Shown: piece by piece, positions 1 to 7,610 of the stretch
Numbering within the stretch: the stretch's first letter is position 1
How the letters are laid out: the number at the start of each line of letters is the position of its first letter
Assembly: GCA_016872225.1 (NCBI GenBank)
Contig: VHAW01000081.1
Span: forward strand, 1-7,883
Source of the DNA: Sphingomonadales bacterium
GTDB lineage: Bacteria > Bacteroidota > Bacteroidia > UBA7662
Direction of reading: 5' to 3'
DNA length: 7,883 bases
Notes under the pieces: generated by a model
What the model saw: the letters and a program-made list of their open reading frames with translations, nothing else
Told to the model about the DNA's origin: nothing
Database searches by the model: none
Translations under genes and position numbers: made by a program

Positions 1-811
1 CAAAGTCACCGGTGCAGGTTTCCCAGTTTACACAGGGCATGGAGCCAAAATTCAACGGGCTTTGATCCAGTATTTTTTGGATTTCAATATTGCCGCAGGC
101 TACACGGAAATCCAACCCCCTATATTGATCAATGAGGATTCAGGCTTTGGTACCGGAAATTTACCGGACAAAGAAGGGCAGATGTATTTTGTAACCGAAG
201 ATCGATTGTACCTCGCGCCCACCGCTGAAGTTCCCGTGACAAATTTGTACCGGAATTTGTTGGTGCAGGAAAACGAGCTGCCGATTCTTAATACGGCATA
301 CACGCCTTGCTTTCGCCGCGAAGCCGGATCCTACGGCAAAGATGTTCGTGGCCTCAACCGCTTGCATCAATTTGATAAGGTTGAAATCGTTCAAATTGTT
401 CATCCTGAACAGAGTTACCAAGTTCTTGAGGACATGAAAACCCATGTGGCCAGCTTGGTGGCTAGCCTAGGTATGCCCTTTCGAATTCTAAGGCTGTGTG
501 GTGGAGATATGGGTTTCGCCTCGGCGTTAACCTACGACTTTGAAATATGGAGCGCAGGTCAAGGTCGGTGGTTGGAAATTTCGTCGGTCAGTAATTTCGA
601 AAGCTTCCAAACGAACCGTCTTCGTCTTCGTTTCAAAGAAAAAGATTCCGGCAAAAATCGTTTAGCCCATAGCCTAAATGGTTCGGCCTTGGCCTTACCT
701 CGTATCCTTGCGGCATTGCTGGAATTCTACCAAGAAAACGGTAGCATTCGAATCCCCGATGTATTGTTACCCTACACCGGGTTCGATAAGATTACCCTCC
801 CAAGCTCTTGA
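1..811 (+). CDS. serS: Seryl-tRNA synthetase, C-terminal catalytic part (5' end outside window)
   Basis: This is the class II aminoacyl-tRNA synthetase that charges tRNA-Ser with serine in the cytoplasm. The reading frame is already open at base 2 and gives about 269 residues. Relative to the usual length of roughly 420, the N-terminal coiled-coil arm that binds the long variable arm of tRNA-Ser is missing, cut off by the window edge. The catalytic core is intact: a motif 1 region with its proline (GYTEIQPPI), the serine-binding TAEVP, motif 2 (FRREAGSYGKDVRG), the ISSVSNFESFQ segment (many relatives have SCSN here), and motif 3 (NGSALALPRILAALLE). The TTG at 62 is not a real start, because conserved residues (GAGFPVYTGHGAK) precede it in frame. 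The stop TGA at 809-811 lies inside the 3' end of the convergent regulator gene, a 20-bp overlap. Identity is very secure. Confidence 0.97.
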   Translation, partial: KVTGAGFPVYTGHGAKIQRALIQYFLDFNIAAGYTEIQPPILINEDSGFGTGNLPDKEGQMYFVTEDRLYLAPTAEVPVTNLYRNLLVQENELPILNTAYTPCFRREAGSYGKDVRGLNRLHQFDKVEIVQIVHPEQSYQVLEDMKTHVASLVASLGMPFRILRLCGGDMGFASALTYDFEIWSAGQGRWLEISSVSNFESFQTNRLRLRFKEKDSGKNRLAHSLNGSALALPRILAALLEFYQENGSIRIPDVLLPYTGFDKITLPSS

Positions 812-1097
812 GCGCTGAAAGGTATTTAGTCAAAATTAAATAATTGAGCTTGAAAACCGAACAGGTCGGGCATGTACTTATTTCAACAACCCCGGCCTCG
901 ACCAAAAGACTGAGATGGTGATGGGCCAAGGAGGATTCAATGCCGAGTTTGGAAGCAATTTCAGGGGCCGTGAGTTCCAAATGTCGATGCAATAAGGCGA
1001 TTATCAACTGGCGAAGATCCTGTTTGAGGCAGTAGACTAAAGCATAAGCCGCTCTAACCTGCTCAAAACTCAACCTTTTGACCGCTGTTTTAACCAC
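792..1097 (-). CDS. ArsR-like winged helix-turn-helix regulator
   Basis: A 101-residue protein with the layout of a small ArsR/SmtB-like DNA-binding regulator. Two N-terminal helices are followed by a helix-turn-helix: TAPEIASKLGI (about 43-53), then a recognition helix ending HHHLSLLVEAGVVE (59-72). A beta-wing (STCPTCSVFKLN, 74-85) and a C-terminal helix follow. Alpha-3 lacks the classical ELCVCDL metal site. Instead a CxxC pair (C76, C79) sits in the wing, with one further cysteine at C23. The start is GTG at 1097; an in-frame TAG lies two codons upstream, so the gene cannot extend further. TTG at 1073-1071 is an alternative start. It is divergent from manC across 94 bp and may act on that spacer, but no clear operator is visible. 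The ligand is unknown. The fold is fairly sure; the family assignment within winged-helix proteins is less so. Confidence 0.75.
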   Translation of the reverse strand: MVKTAVKRLSFEQVRAAYALVYCLKQDLRQLIIALLHRHLELTAPEIASKLGIESSLAHHHLSLLVEAGVVEISTCPTCSVFKLNYLILTKYLSALKSLGG

Positions 1098-1180
1098 TCC
1101 CTAAGTTATTCTATTTTTTCCACAATTCGATTAACCCTCCCTCAAAAATTTTAAACGGCATGGTCCTGAAATTTGAAACT

Positions 1181-1188
1181 TATCTTTG
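1181..1188 (+). promoter_or_regulatory. Possible -7 promoter element of manC
   Basis: TATCTTTG matches the Bacteroidota -7 consensus TAnnTTTG exactly and ends 3 nt before the ATG at 1192. Transcription from it would start at or very near the start codon, giving a leaderless mRNA. I find no TTG at the usual -33 spacing, so the match could be chance. Confidence 0.3.
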
Positions 1189-1191
1189 AAT

Positions 1192-2532
1192 ATGATTCAT
1201 ATCCTTATGTCCGGGGGCAGCGGAACCCGCCTTTGGCCCTTATCTAGACTTCGGATGCCCAAACAATACCTGCCCTTGGTGGGAGGGCATTCCTTGTTTG
1301 AATGCACGGTTTGGCGACATTTCAATTTGTGCAGCTCGCATATCGTTGTAACCAACGCGAGCCAATTTGCCTTGGCAAAACGCCAAATGGGACAAGCCAA
1401 AGCAACCTACATTTTGGAATCTGTCGGTCGCAACACCGCACCGGCCATCGGTATGGCTTGCCGCTTATTGCCGGAGGAATCCGTGGTGCTCGTGACTCCG
1501 TCCGATCACCTAATTCGGGATGAACAGGCCTACCATGCTGCCGCCTTGAAAGCGGCCGAATTTGCAAAGCAAGGATACTTAGTCACCTTTGGGGTGGAAC
1601 CCGAATACCCAGAACCCGGCTTCGGCTACATTCAGGCCGAAGGCTCCATGGTCGTAGCCTTCAAAGAAAAACCCGATACAACCACTGCAGCATCCTATAT
1701 TCAACAGGGTGGTTATTATTGGAATGCGGGAATTTTCTGCTTTCAAGCCGGGGTTTACCTGCAAGAACTCGAACGCCTTGCACCGGATCTGCACCGAGCC
1801 ATCATGGAGTCGCCTACGCTAAGAGGCTCATCGGATAAGGATCAATGTTACAGGACTAGCTTGGAGGAAATGATGGCGATGGCCGATATTAGCATTGATT
1901 ATGCGGTCCTTGAACACAGTGACAAAGTCCGTGTCGTGCCTTGCCGGATGGGTTGGTCCGATTTAGGTAGTTTTGATGCGCTTGATGCAGAATTTTCCAA
2001 CGATCAATACGGCAATACTATGAGTAGCCCCAATTGCTTGACATTAAACGCAAATAATAATTTGTTATTAAACTTTGGGTCTCAGAAGCTGGTCGTCCAA
2101 GGTATGGATAATATATTGGTGGTGAACACGGAAGATTCTATTTATATTGGACAAAAAGGCCAAAGCCAGGGATTACGCGAGGTCGTCAAAGTACTACAGA
2201 AGGAAGAGTCTCCCCTGCTTCAATCGCATCTTGAATTAATGACCACCTACGGTTCCCTTCGGTTAATCGAACACAAGGAATCGACCATGGTTCTTGAATT
2301 AAAGGTGGATGATACCCCCAAAACCGGATTGGTGCTGAACTCCCAGGATCTCATGGACCACCCTCACCTTGCCAAGGCGTTGCAGAGCTCCAAAGAAGCT
2401 TACACGCTTCGTTGCCTATCCTTGGATCGAAATAATTTCAGCGAAAATTCCCAAGCGGTAAGCCTCAAGCAATGGAACCTTGCCATCTCAGCTCCAGGGG
2501 AATTTCTCTTAATTATTCAAAAAAGCCTTTGA
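1192..2532 (+). CDS. manC: Mannose-1-phosphate guanylyltransferase with degenerate C-terminal cupin
   Basis: Makes GDP-mannose from mannose-1-phosphate and GTP in the cytoplasm, for surface polysaccharide or glycoprotein synthesis. From ATG 1192 it has 446 residues. The nucleotidyltransferase core is complete: GGSGTRLWPLSR (8-19) with PKQYL (23-27), SVGRNTAPAI (77-86), VTPSDHL (101-107), EKP (159-161), YWNAG (176-180), SIDYAVLE (234-241) and GWSDLGS (254-260). A left-handed beta-helix-like stretch runs to about 335. Residues about 345-446 line up in order with the phosphomannose-isomerase cupin of bifunctional ManC proteins (YGSLRLIE near 353, SENSQAVSL near 418). They lack the HHH-type metal ligands, so isomerase activity is not expected. 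ATG 1192 is preferred to TTG 1186 because the GTP-binding motif begins soon after it and TTG overlaps a promoter-like box. Related sugar-1-phosphate guanylyltransferases are possible, but the motifs favour mannose. Confidence 0.93.
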   Translation: MIHILMSGGSGTRLWPLSRLRMPKQYLPLVGGHSLFECTVWRHFNLCSSHIVVTNASQFALAKRQMGQAKATYILESVGRNTAPAIGMACRLLPEESVVLVTPSDHLIRDEQAYHAAALKAAEFAKQGYLVTFGVEPEYPEPGFGYIQAEGSMVVAFKEKPDTTTAASYIQQGGYYWNAGIFCFQAGVYLQELERLAPDLHRAIMESPTLRGSSDKDQCYRTSLEEMMAMADISIDYAVLEHSDKVRVVPCRMGWSDLGSFDALDAEFSNDQYGNTMSSPNCLTLNANNNLLLNFGSQKLVVQGMDNILVVNTEDSIYIGQKGQSQGLREVVKVLQKEESPLLQSHLELMTTYGSLRLIEHKESTMVLELKVDDTPKTGLVLNSQDLMDHPHLAKALQSSKEAYTLRCLSLDRNNFSENSQAVSLKQWNLAISAPGEFLLIIQKSL

Positions 2533-2546
2533 TTTCCTTTATGGTT

Positions 2547-2594
2547 TGTGGCCTCCGTTGGGAGCTGTAATCCACAGGGAGTGAACAACACTCC
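2547..2594. terminator. Convergent intergenic hairpins, possible bidirectional terminator
   Basis: The 70-bp gap between the facing ends of manC and the peptidase gene holds two inverted repeats. One is TGTGG (2547-2551) with CCACA (2572-2576), enclosing CTCC/GGAG at 2553-2564. The other is a perfect 6-bp stem, GGAGTG (2578-2583) with CACTCC (2589-2594) around a 5-nt loop. Neither is followed by a T tract on either strand. The placement suggests termination for both genes, but the structure is not a classical intrinsic terminator. Confidence 0.35.
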
Positions 2595-2602
2595 ATGCCG
2601 AC

Positions 2603-4063
2603 TTACTCCTGATCCAAAAGATACAATAGGGAAGCCATCGATGCGGCCCCCAATTCCAATTCGCGGCGATTCACCGATTCAAAGACATCGGTTGCAGCAT
2701 GATGGTAATCAAAATATCGCTGCGACTCCGGAACCAGACCGTAAAGCTCGGTGCCCTGTGGTCTTAGGAAGCCAACATCCACACCGCTTCCGCCTTTGCG
2801 GATCGCATAAACCCCGTAGGGCTCCAACCATTTCAGCCATGGCTGCAAGGCCTGAATACGTTCAACTGCAGCTTCGCTTGAAAATTCTCTGGGCGCAAAT
2901 CCGCCCCGATCTGATTCCAATCCAATCAATTGCTTTTCGCCAGATGCGGCTGACCAAAGAGCATATTCGGTCGCCCCTCGGGTCCCGTTTTCTTCGTTCA
3001 TAAACAAAACAACCCGCATGCTACGCTTGGGCTGATATCCCACTGCTCTTAACAAGCGTATGGCCTCCACCGAATGGGCACAACCTGCTCCGTCATCGTG
3101 AGCACCTTCCCCTACATCCCATGAGTCCAGATGACCACCCACCACCATCCATGCTCTCGGCCGATCGGAACCATACCAATCACCAATAACATTATACGAT
3201 AAGGTATCTGGCAATTGAACACAAGAAGTCTTGAATTCTACTTTAGGCCTTTTGCCCAATTTCTTTAGCCGGAGCAACGTTTGAGAAATCCATTCGGCAT
3301 CTACCGTGCTGACAGCTGCTGCGGGAATCCTTACTTTGGCATTTCCATACTGCATGGACCCTGTATGCGGAAAGGTATCCAGCGTATGGGTAAGCGACCG
3401 AATCAAAACACCAACGGCACCTTTAGAGGCTGCCAACCTTGCGCCATCAAACCTTATATCGATACAGCCCCCGTAACTGCCAAACGAGCTTATAAATCGC
3501 TGATCAAAAGGCTTGTTCAAGAAAACCACCCTACCGGTGACTTGCAAGGAATCTGCCTCTTCCAGCTCTTTGAGCGAACCGAATTCAATCAACTCCCCGC
3601 GCACCCCTTCAGGCCCCGTGCCCACCGAACCACCCAAGGCCAACATGCGCAATCGGTAGGGTTTTGCATCACCCGTGAGGACCTGACCTTGTTCAGGAGC
3701 ACCTCGAACCCAACGCGGTACCATAACTGGCTGCAACCAAACACAGTCCAAACTCATACCCTTGAGATAATCCTGCATCAACAAAACCGCACGGGCTGCC
3801 CCATCACTACCCGACAATCGATGCCCAGCCTTCTTACATAAATCCCGCAACAAGGGGTAGGCCCTACCGCTGACCAAAGACGAATCAAAAACCCTTCGAA
3901 TAAGTTGCGCTTTAGGATCACTTTCGCTGCTATTTTCCCCTCCGGAAGGGGTCGCTGCAACCGAATACGAAGCGCTCCATTGCGTGATAAACATCATCGC
4001 AACCATACAGGTCACGAGGAAACCATGCAGGGACAAAAGAAAAAACCGAATTTTCATGGCCAT
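2603..4063 (-). CDS. Exported M28 family metallopeptidase (carboxypeptidase Q-like)
   Basis: A 486-residue di-zinc exopeptidase of family M28. Residues 1-36 form a signal peptide: MAMKIR, a long hydrophobic stretch (7-29), and a likely cleavage site after SVA. No proper lipobox is seen, so a periplasmic or secreted protein is expected. A PA-like insert occupies roughly 130-250. The catalytic site is complete: H311 and D313 in GGHLDSW, D323 in HDDGAG, E357 (general base) and E358 in NEENG, D385 in ESDRGG, and H455 in HAATD. Family knowledge suggests it trims peptides or dipeptides; the real substrate cannot be read from sequence. It follows pgk by 6 nt on the same strand and is almost certainly cotranscribed with gap and pgk. 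The start is ATG 4063 or the ATG two codons later (4057), with little consequence for the protein. Confidence 0.9.
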   Translation of the reverse strand: MAMKIRFFLLSLHGFLVTCMVAMMFITQWSASYSVAATPSGGENSSESDPKAQLIRRVFDSSLVSGRAYPLLRDLCKKAGHRLSGSDGAARAVLLMQDYLKGMSLDCVWLQPVMVPRWVRGAPEQGQVLTGDAKPYRLRMLALGGSVGTGPEGVRGELIEFGSLKELEEADSLQVTGRVVFLNKPFDQRFISSFGSYGGCIDIRFDGARLAASKGAVGVLIRSLTHTLDTFPHTGSMQYGNAKVRIPAAAVSTVDAEWISQTLLRLKKLGKRPKVEFKTSCVQLPDTLSYNVIGDWYGSDRPRAWMVVGGHLDSWDVGEGAHDDGAGCAHSVEAIRLLRAVGYQPKRSMRVVLFMNEENGTRGATEYALWSAASGEKQLIGLESDRGGFAPREFSSEAAVERIQALQPWLKWLEPYGVYAIRKGGSGVDVGFLRPQGTELYGLVPESQRYFDYHHAATDVFESVNRRELELGAASMASLLYLLDQE

Positions 4064-4069
4064 AAAAAA

Positions 4070-5272
4070 CTATTCTTCTATTTCAAGAGCCTTGACACCG
4101 GGCAGCACCTTCCCTTCGAGCAATTCCAACAAAGCACCGCCACCGGTAGAGACATAGGAAACCTTGTTTTCAAATCCAAAAGCATGAACAGCAGCGGCGG
4201 AATCACCACCACCGATCAGGGAAAATGCTCCTTGGGCCGTGGTATTGGCCACAGCCTCGGCCACAGCACGAGTCCCCTCTTGAAAATTAGTGAATTCAAA
4301 AACACCTGCCGGTCCGTTCCACAAAAGGGTCTTGGAATTTTCAATATGGTTCTGCATACCCCGAATACTTTCCGGACCCAGATCCAATCCCATCCATCCT
4401 TGTGGAATACGGCTATTGTTGACCACTTGGCGTTGGGCCTCGTTGGAGAAGGAATCGGCTGCGACGGAATCCGTAGGGATCACCAACTCTACGCTAAGAT
4501 CGGCAGCTTTGGAAAGCAAGGCACGGGCAGTCTCCATTCGGTCTTCTTCACAAAGGGAAGCTCCTATTTCCCCACCCATGGCTTTGCAAAAGGTATAGGC
4601 CATACCACCCACAATAAGCAGGCGATCGACTTTGGTCAACATGTTTTCAATCAGTAATAGCTTATCAGATACTTTGGCTCCGCCCATAATGGCCGTAAAG
4701 GGCCTTGCGGGATTATTCAAAACCATGGCTGCTTGATCTAGTTCGGCTTTCATCAAAAAACCTGCCGCCTTACGGGATCCATAATGCCTTGCCACTGTGG
4801 CGGTGGAAACATGTTCCCGATGTGCTGTCCCGAAGGCATCGTTGATGTAACAATCTCCATGCCTTGATAATTGTGATACAAATTCGGGATCCCCGGACTC
4901 CTCCCCTGCATAAAATCGAACATTTTCCAACAACAGTACCGACCCCGGTTGCAAATCAGCCGATGCCTCGAATGCTTCATCCGAAATGCAATCGGATACG
5001 AACCGAACTTTTCGATTCAATACCGATTCCAAGGCTAGAACAATATGACGAAGGGAATACCGATCCTCTGCCACTCCTTTGGGCCTGCCCAGATGCGAGC
5101 ATAAGACTAATGCGGCACCGGCATTAAGCACATATTCAATGGTAGGCAATGCGGCACGAATTCGGGTTAGATCAGTGGGCTCCAAAGTCTTTTTGTCCAG
5201 CGGGACATTGAAATCAACCCGCATCAAAACCCTGGCTCCGGCCAGTTCCAGTTGTTTTGGCGAAAGAATCAT
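4070..5272 (-). CDS. pgk: Phosphoglycerate kinase
   Basis: Transfers the acyl phosphate of 1,3-bisphosphoglycerate to ADP, the first ATP-forming step of glycolysis, in the cytoplasm. It has 400 residues, the usual length. Motifs in order: RVDFNVPL (18-25), SHLGRPKG (59-66), LLLENVRFYAGEE (113-125), INDAFGTAHR (143-152), GGAKVSDK (197-204), the nucleotide-site GPAGVFE (320-326), GGGDSAAA (354-361) and STGGGALLE (375-383). The frame stays open 34 codons further upstream into gap, but family alignment puts the start at ATG 5272 (MILSPKQLELAG), 13 nt after the gap stop. That spacing, and the 6-nt gap to the next gene, point to a three-gene operon. No promoter of its own is seen. Confidence 0.97.
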   Translation of the reverse strand: MILSPKQLELAGARVLMRVDFNVPLDKKTLEPTDLTRIRAALPTIEYVLNAGAALVLCSHLGRPKGVAEDRYSLRHIVLALESVLNRKVRFVSDCISDEAFEASADLQPGSVLLLENVRFYAGEESGDPEFVSQLSRHGDCYINDAFGTAHREHVSTATVARHYGSRKAAGFLMKAELDQAAMVLNNPARPFTAIMGGAKVSDKLLLIENMLTKVDRLLIVGGMAYTFCKAMGGEIGASLCEEDRMETARALLSKAADLSVELVIPTDSVAADSFSNEAQRQVVNNSRIPQGWMGLDLGPESIRGMQNHIENSKTLLWNGPAGVFEFTNFQEGTRAVAEAVANTTAQGAFSLIGGGDSAAAVHAFGFENKVSYVSTGGGALLELLEGKVLPGVKALEIEE

Positions 5273-5285
5273 GGAAATCTTAGTA

Positions 5286-6272
5286 TCAGGCAATACGTTG
5301 AGCCAAGTCGGCAATTCGGGCGGAGTATCCTGATTCATTATCGTACCAACCCACCACTTTAACGGTATGCCCAATGACCATCGTTAATGCTGCATCAAAA
5401 ATGCATGAATGAGTATTGCCCAAAATATCAACTGAAACAATGGGGTCCGTTTGGTATTCCAAAATGCCTGCCATGGGTCCTGCAGCGGCATCCACAAAAG
5501 CCTGGTTGATTTCGGAGGTCGTTGCAGGATTGCGAAGGATTGCCGTGAAGTCGGTTACCGATCCATCCGGAATTGGGACCCTCATAGCATTGCCATTGAG
5601 TTTGCCTTGCAAATGGGGAATAACCAAACCCACCGCCTTGGCAGCACCCGTAGAGGTGGGCACAATGCTGCAAGCGGCTGCCCTTGCCCTCCTAAGGTCT
5701 TTATGGGGAGCATCCTGTAAATTCTGATCCGCAGTGTATGCGTGAATGGTGGTCATAAAACCGTTCTCTATTCCCCAATGCTGGTCCAAAACCTTGACCA
5801 TGGGGGCCAAACAATTCGTGGTGCATGAAGCATTCGAAAGGATTCGCTCAGTACCATCCAGACTATCATCGTTGACCCCCAAGACCACTGTTTTCATTTC
5901 ACCAGTAGCTGGGGCTGAAATAATGACTTTTCCGGCACCTGCCTGGAGATGAAGCCCCGCCTTCTCCATATCGGTAAATCGGCCAGTGGATTCAATAACC
6001 ACATCGACCCCGAGGTCTGACCATGGCAGTTTAGCGGGATCTTTTTCGGCATAAATGCGAATAAGGCGTCCATCCACCACCAAAGAATCCCCTTCCACCG
6101 AAACTTGACCAGGAAAACGACCATGCACAGAGTCGTATTTGAGCAAATGGGCCAAAGTCACAGGGTTAGTCAAATCATTGATTGCCACAACCTCAAGACC
6201 AGGCTTCCCAAGCATGTATTTGAAACTCAAACGGCCTATTCTCCCGAACCCATTGATTGCGATTTTTTTCAT
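5286..6272 (-). CDS. gap: Glyceraldehyde-3-phosphate dehydrogenase, type I
   Basis: Oxidises and phosphorylates glyceraldehyde-3-phosphate to 1,3-bisphosphoglycerate, the substrate of the next gene's product. It has 328 residues from ATG 6272. The N-terminal Rossmann motif is NGFGRIGR (7-14). The catalytic cysteine is C150 in SNASCTTNC, with C154 and the base H177 in TIHAYT. WYDNESGYS lies near the C-terminus (309-317). D33 in IND favours NAD. The usual Leu-Pro of strictly NAD-dependent enzymes is Ala-Pro here (188-189), which is common in bacterial homologues, so some tolerance of NADP is conceivable. The frame extends 8 codons upstream, but MKKIAINGFG is the standard beginning. A short 5-bp inverted repeat (6280-6284 with 6292-6296) lies just before the start. 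I found no exact TAnnTTTG element in the 111 nt up to the tRNA, so readthrough from the tRNA promoter is possible. Confidence 0.97.
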   Translation of the reverse strand: MKKIAINGFGRIGRLSFKYMLGKPGLEVVAINDLTNPVTLAHLLKYDSVHGRFPGQVSVEGDSLVVDGRLIRIYAEKDPAKLPWSDLGVDVVIESTGRFTDMEKAGLHLQAGAGKVIISAPATGEMKTVVLGVNDDSLDGTERILSNASCTTNCLAPMVKVLDQHWGIENGFMTTIHAYTADQNLQDAPHKDLRRARAAACSIVPTSTGAAKAVGLVIPHLQGKLNGNAMRVPIPDGSVTDFTAILRNPATTSEINQAFVDAAAGPMAGILEYQTDPIVSVDILGNTHSCIFDAALTMVIGHTVKVVGWYDNESGYSARIADLAQRIA

Positions 6273-6383
6273 AAGTGAATTGTTGAATTGAAACAACTAA
6301 GTGTGAAAATAAGATAGACCAGACCAGAGGACTTTGGCTTAAGATGCCTTTTGAAGCCCATTTTCTACTGACAAATTGAGATT

Positions 6384-6458
6384 TGGTAGCCCGTAGGGGA
6401 ATCGAACCCCTGTTACCAGAATGAAAATCTGATGTCCTAACCCCTAGACGAACGGGCC
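6384..6458 (-). tRNA. tRNA-Glu (anticodon TTC)
   Basis: A complete 75-nt cloverleaf read on the minus strand. The acceptor stem is GGCCCGT with ACGGGCT (first pair G-U). The D arm contains AGGGGTTA. The anticodon stem TCAGA/TCTGG encloses loop TTTTCAT with anticodon TTC, which reads GAA and GAG. The T arm is AGGGG-TTCGATT-CCCCT. The discriminator is A and the 3' CCA is encoded (6386-6384). It is transcribed toward gap. Confidence 0.97.
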
Positions 6459-6470
6459 AAAAAAACGTCG

Positions 6471-6498
6471 CAAATATACATCCAAAGGGCCTAATTAA
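6471..6498 (-). promoter_or_regulatory. Promoter of tRNA-Glu
   Basis: On the minus strand TATATTTG (6478-6471) matches the Bacteroidota -7 consensus TAnnTTTG exactly. It lies 12 nt before the tRNA 5' end, so transcription should begin a few bases upstream of the mature tRNA. A TTA (6498-6496) sits 17 nt upstream, a two-of-three match to the -33 TTG. Position and match support a real promoter, which may also serve gap. Confidence 0.7.
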
Positions 6499-6749
6499 CT
6501 CAGCAACCTGGGCAGATCTTGGATCTCCTCTAGACTAGGGATGGAGGGAAAAATTGAACAAAAAAAAATTGGGTGAAAAAAAATAGATTTTGATAAAAAC
6601 AACATATTTGCCATAAAATTCAACTAATTACATATCGTCTATCCAGCAAACGGGAATTTCTGAACGCTTTACGATTAGACTAACCGTCTTCATTGAAAAG
6701 AAAAAAGTCTGGACATTCAAAATTCTTTGCATAGAATAAACTCTTTAGA

Positions 6750-6777
6750 TTAACAAGAGTCTTTTAACAAGAGTCTT
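6750..6777. repeat. Perfect 14-bp tandem duplication
   Basis: TTAACAAGAGTCTT occurs twice with no gap (6750-6763 and 6764-6777). ACTCTT at 6740-6745 is an inverted match to AAGAGT in the first copy. This may be a slippage event or a pair of protein-binding half sites. Confidence 0.9.
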
Positions 6778-7319
6778 CCGAATTCTATTCTTTCCCCATT
6801 TTTTTTGCTTGAAGGGGCAATATTTCTGAATTTTGAATGGCTACCCGTGGTTTTGATAAACGCACGCCTTGTTGGTCATAAAGAAGTACCTCCGAAGACA
6901 AATCTTAAGAATTGATTTGGGGTTGCTGACCGCCCAAAATCTTGACAAAATCCATTAGATTTACAAGTTATTTTGTCTTTACTTGAATATTAAATAAATT
7001 GTAACATTCTTATTTTAATGCTTTTATCAAACAATTATGAAAGCAAAGATAACGATTCATCGATCTTGAATTTTACCCATCAAATATCAAAACGAAACAA
7101 CACCCTAACGGGTCAAAGAATCCAAAGAGGTTCATTAACCCGATCTTCGGCATCAGAATCCTAAATTGCTTCGACAATTATTCAAAGAAGATTACTCAAA
7201 AGATCATTATGATACGAAAATTGAAGGTTCAGTAAAGCGGCCTTTGACGAGAATTAAAAAGTTCCAAAAAAGTAGCCAAAAAATGTAAATAGTTGGCTGA
7301 AAATTGAAATTTAATAGTA

Positions 7320-7327
7320 TACCTTTG
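7320..7327 (+). promoter_or_regulatory. Possible -7 promoter element facing right
   Basis: TACCTTTG matches TAnnTTTG exactly. The nearest suitable TTG (7293-7295) is 24 nt upstream, slightly long. It would drive a transcript through the GC-richer island toward the hairpin at 7633. One or two such matches are expected by chance in AT-rich DNA of this length. Confidence 0.25.
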
Positions 7328-7504
7328 TGTAATCAAGAGTATTTCAGCCCCTATTTCGTTGAAATTTCGTTTGAATATTCAAAACAAACTGCTCGCCTCT
7401 TGGTCTGGTTGCACGAAATTATGGTGCATCACGACGAACCTCCGGACCTCGGTCACTCTTTTGATTCAAAAGGGCATGGAAGCTGTCACTCGTTTCCGTT
7501 TAAC

Positions 7505-7516
7505 TTTTGTACAAAA
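7505..7516. repeat. 12-bp perfect palindrome
   Basis: TTTTGTACAAAA is a perfect palindrome. Its core TTGTACAA recurs at 7643-7650, on the other side of the DnaA-box cluster and 37 nt before the H1-like start codon. It could be an operator for a dimeric regulator; no regulator is identified. Confidence 0.45.
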
Positions 7517-7586
7517 TTTCATACACTTTAATTACTATTTAACAAATTGATATACAAGTGATTATTGTGTTTACAGTATTGCCAAT

Positions 7587-7610
7587 TGTGGTTATCCATA
7601 CTTATCCACA
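7587..7610. promoter_or_regulatory. Cluster of DnaA-box-like sites
   Basis: TTATCCACA (7602-7610) is the consensus DnaA box. TTATCCATA (7592-7600) is a same-strand copy with one mismatch, offset 10 bp, about one helical turn. TGTGGTTAT (7587-7595) is an inverted box with two mismatches that overlaps it. The outer TTGTGG (7586-7591) and CCACAA (7606-7611) make the cluster nearly symmetrical. A T-rich stretch ending in GATC follows at 7613-7624. This fits binding by the replication initiator DnaA, at an origin or a DnaA-controlled promoter, but three sites are few for an origin. Confidence 0.45.

Noticed and set aside
2548..3841. Plus-strand open frames at 2548-3003 and 3281-3841
   Set aside because: Both are antisense to the M28 peptidase, whose catalytic motifs are complete. 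They have no family features.
3905..4657. Plus-strand open frame of 250 codons opposite the peptidase and pgk genes
   Set aside because: It lies antisense to two well-supported genes, shows no recognisable domain and has the odd composition of an antisense frame.
5273..5374. 34-codon upstream extension of pgk overlapping the end of gap
   Set aside because: Pgk proteins begin close to the RVDFNVP motif, and ATG 5272 gives a normal 400-residue length. The extension is just an open frame inside gap.
7044..7051. Minus-strand TATCTTTG as a promoter
   Set aside because: An exact -7 match, but with no good -33 element and no credible gene downstream. One or two such matches are expected by chance in this spacer.
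7139..7288. Open run of 49 codons on the plus strand with a protein-like, basic C-terminus
   Set aside because: It has a stop just upstream, no ATG near its start, and a length well within chance at this base composition.
7304..7550. Two overlapping plus-strand open frames of 75 and 63 codons
   Set aside because: One such frame is about what chance gives in 1.2 kb of AT-rich DNA. The translations show no domain, and the two frames compete for the same DNA.
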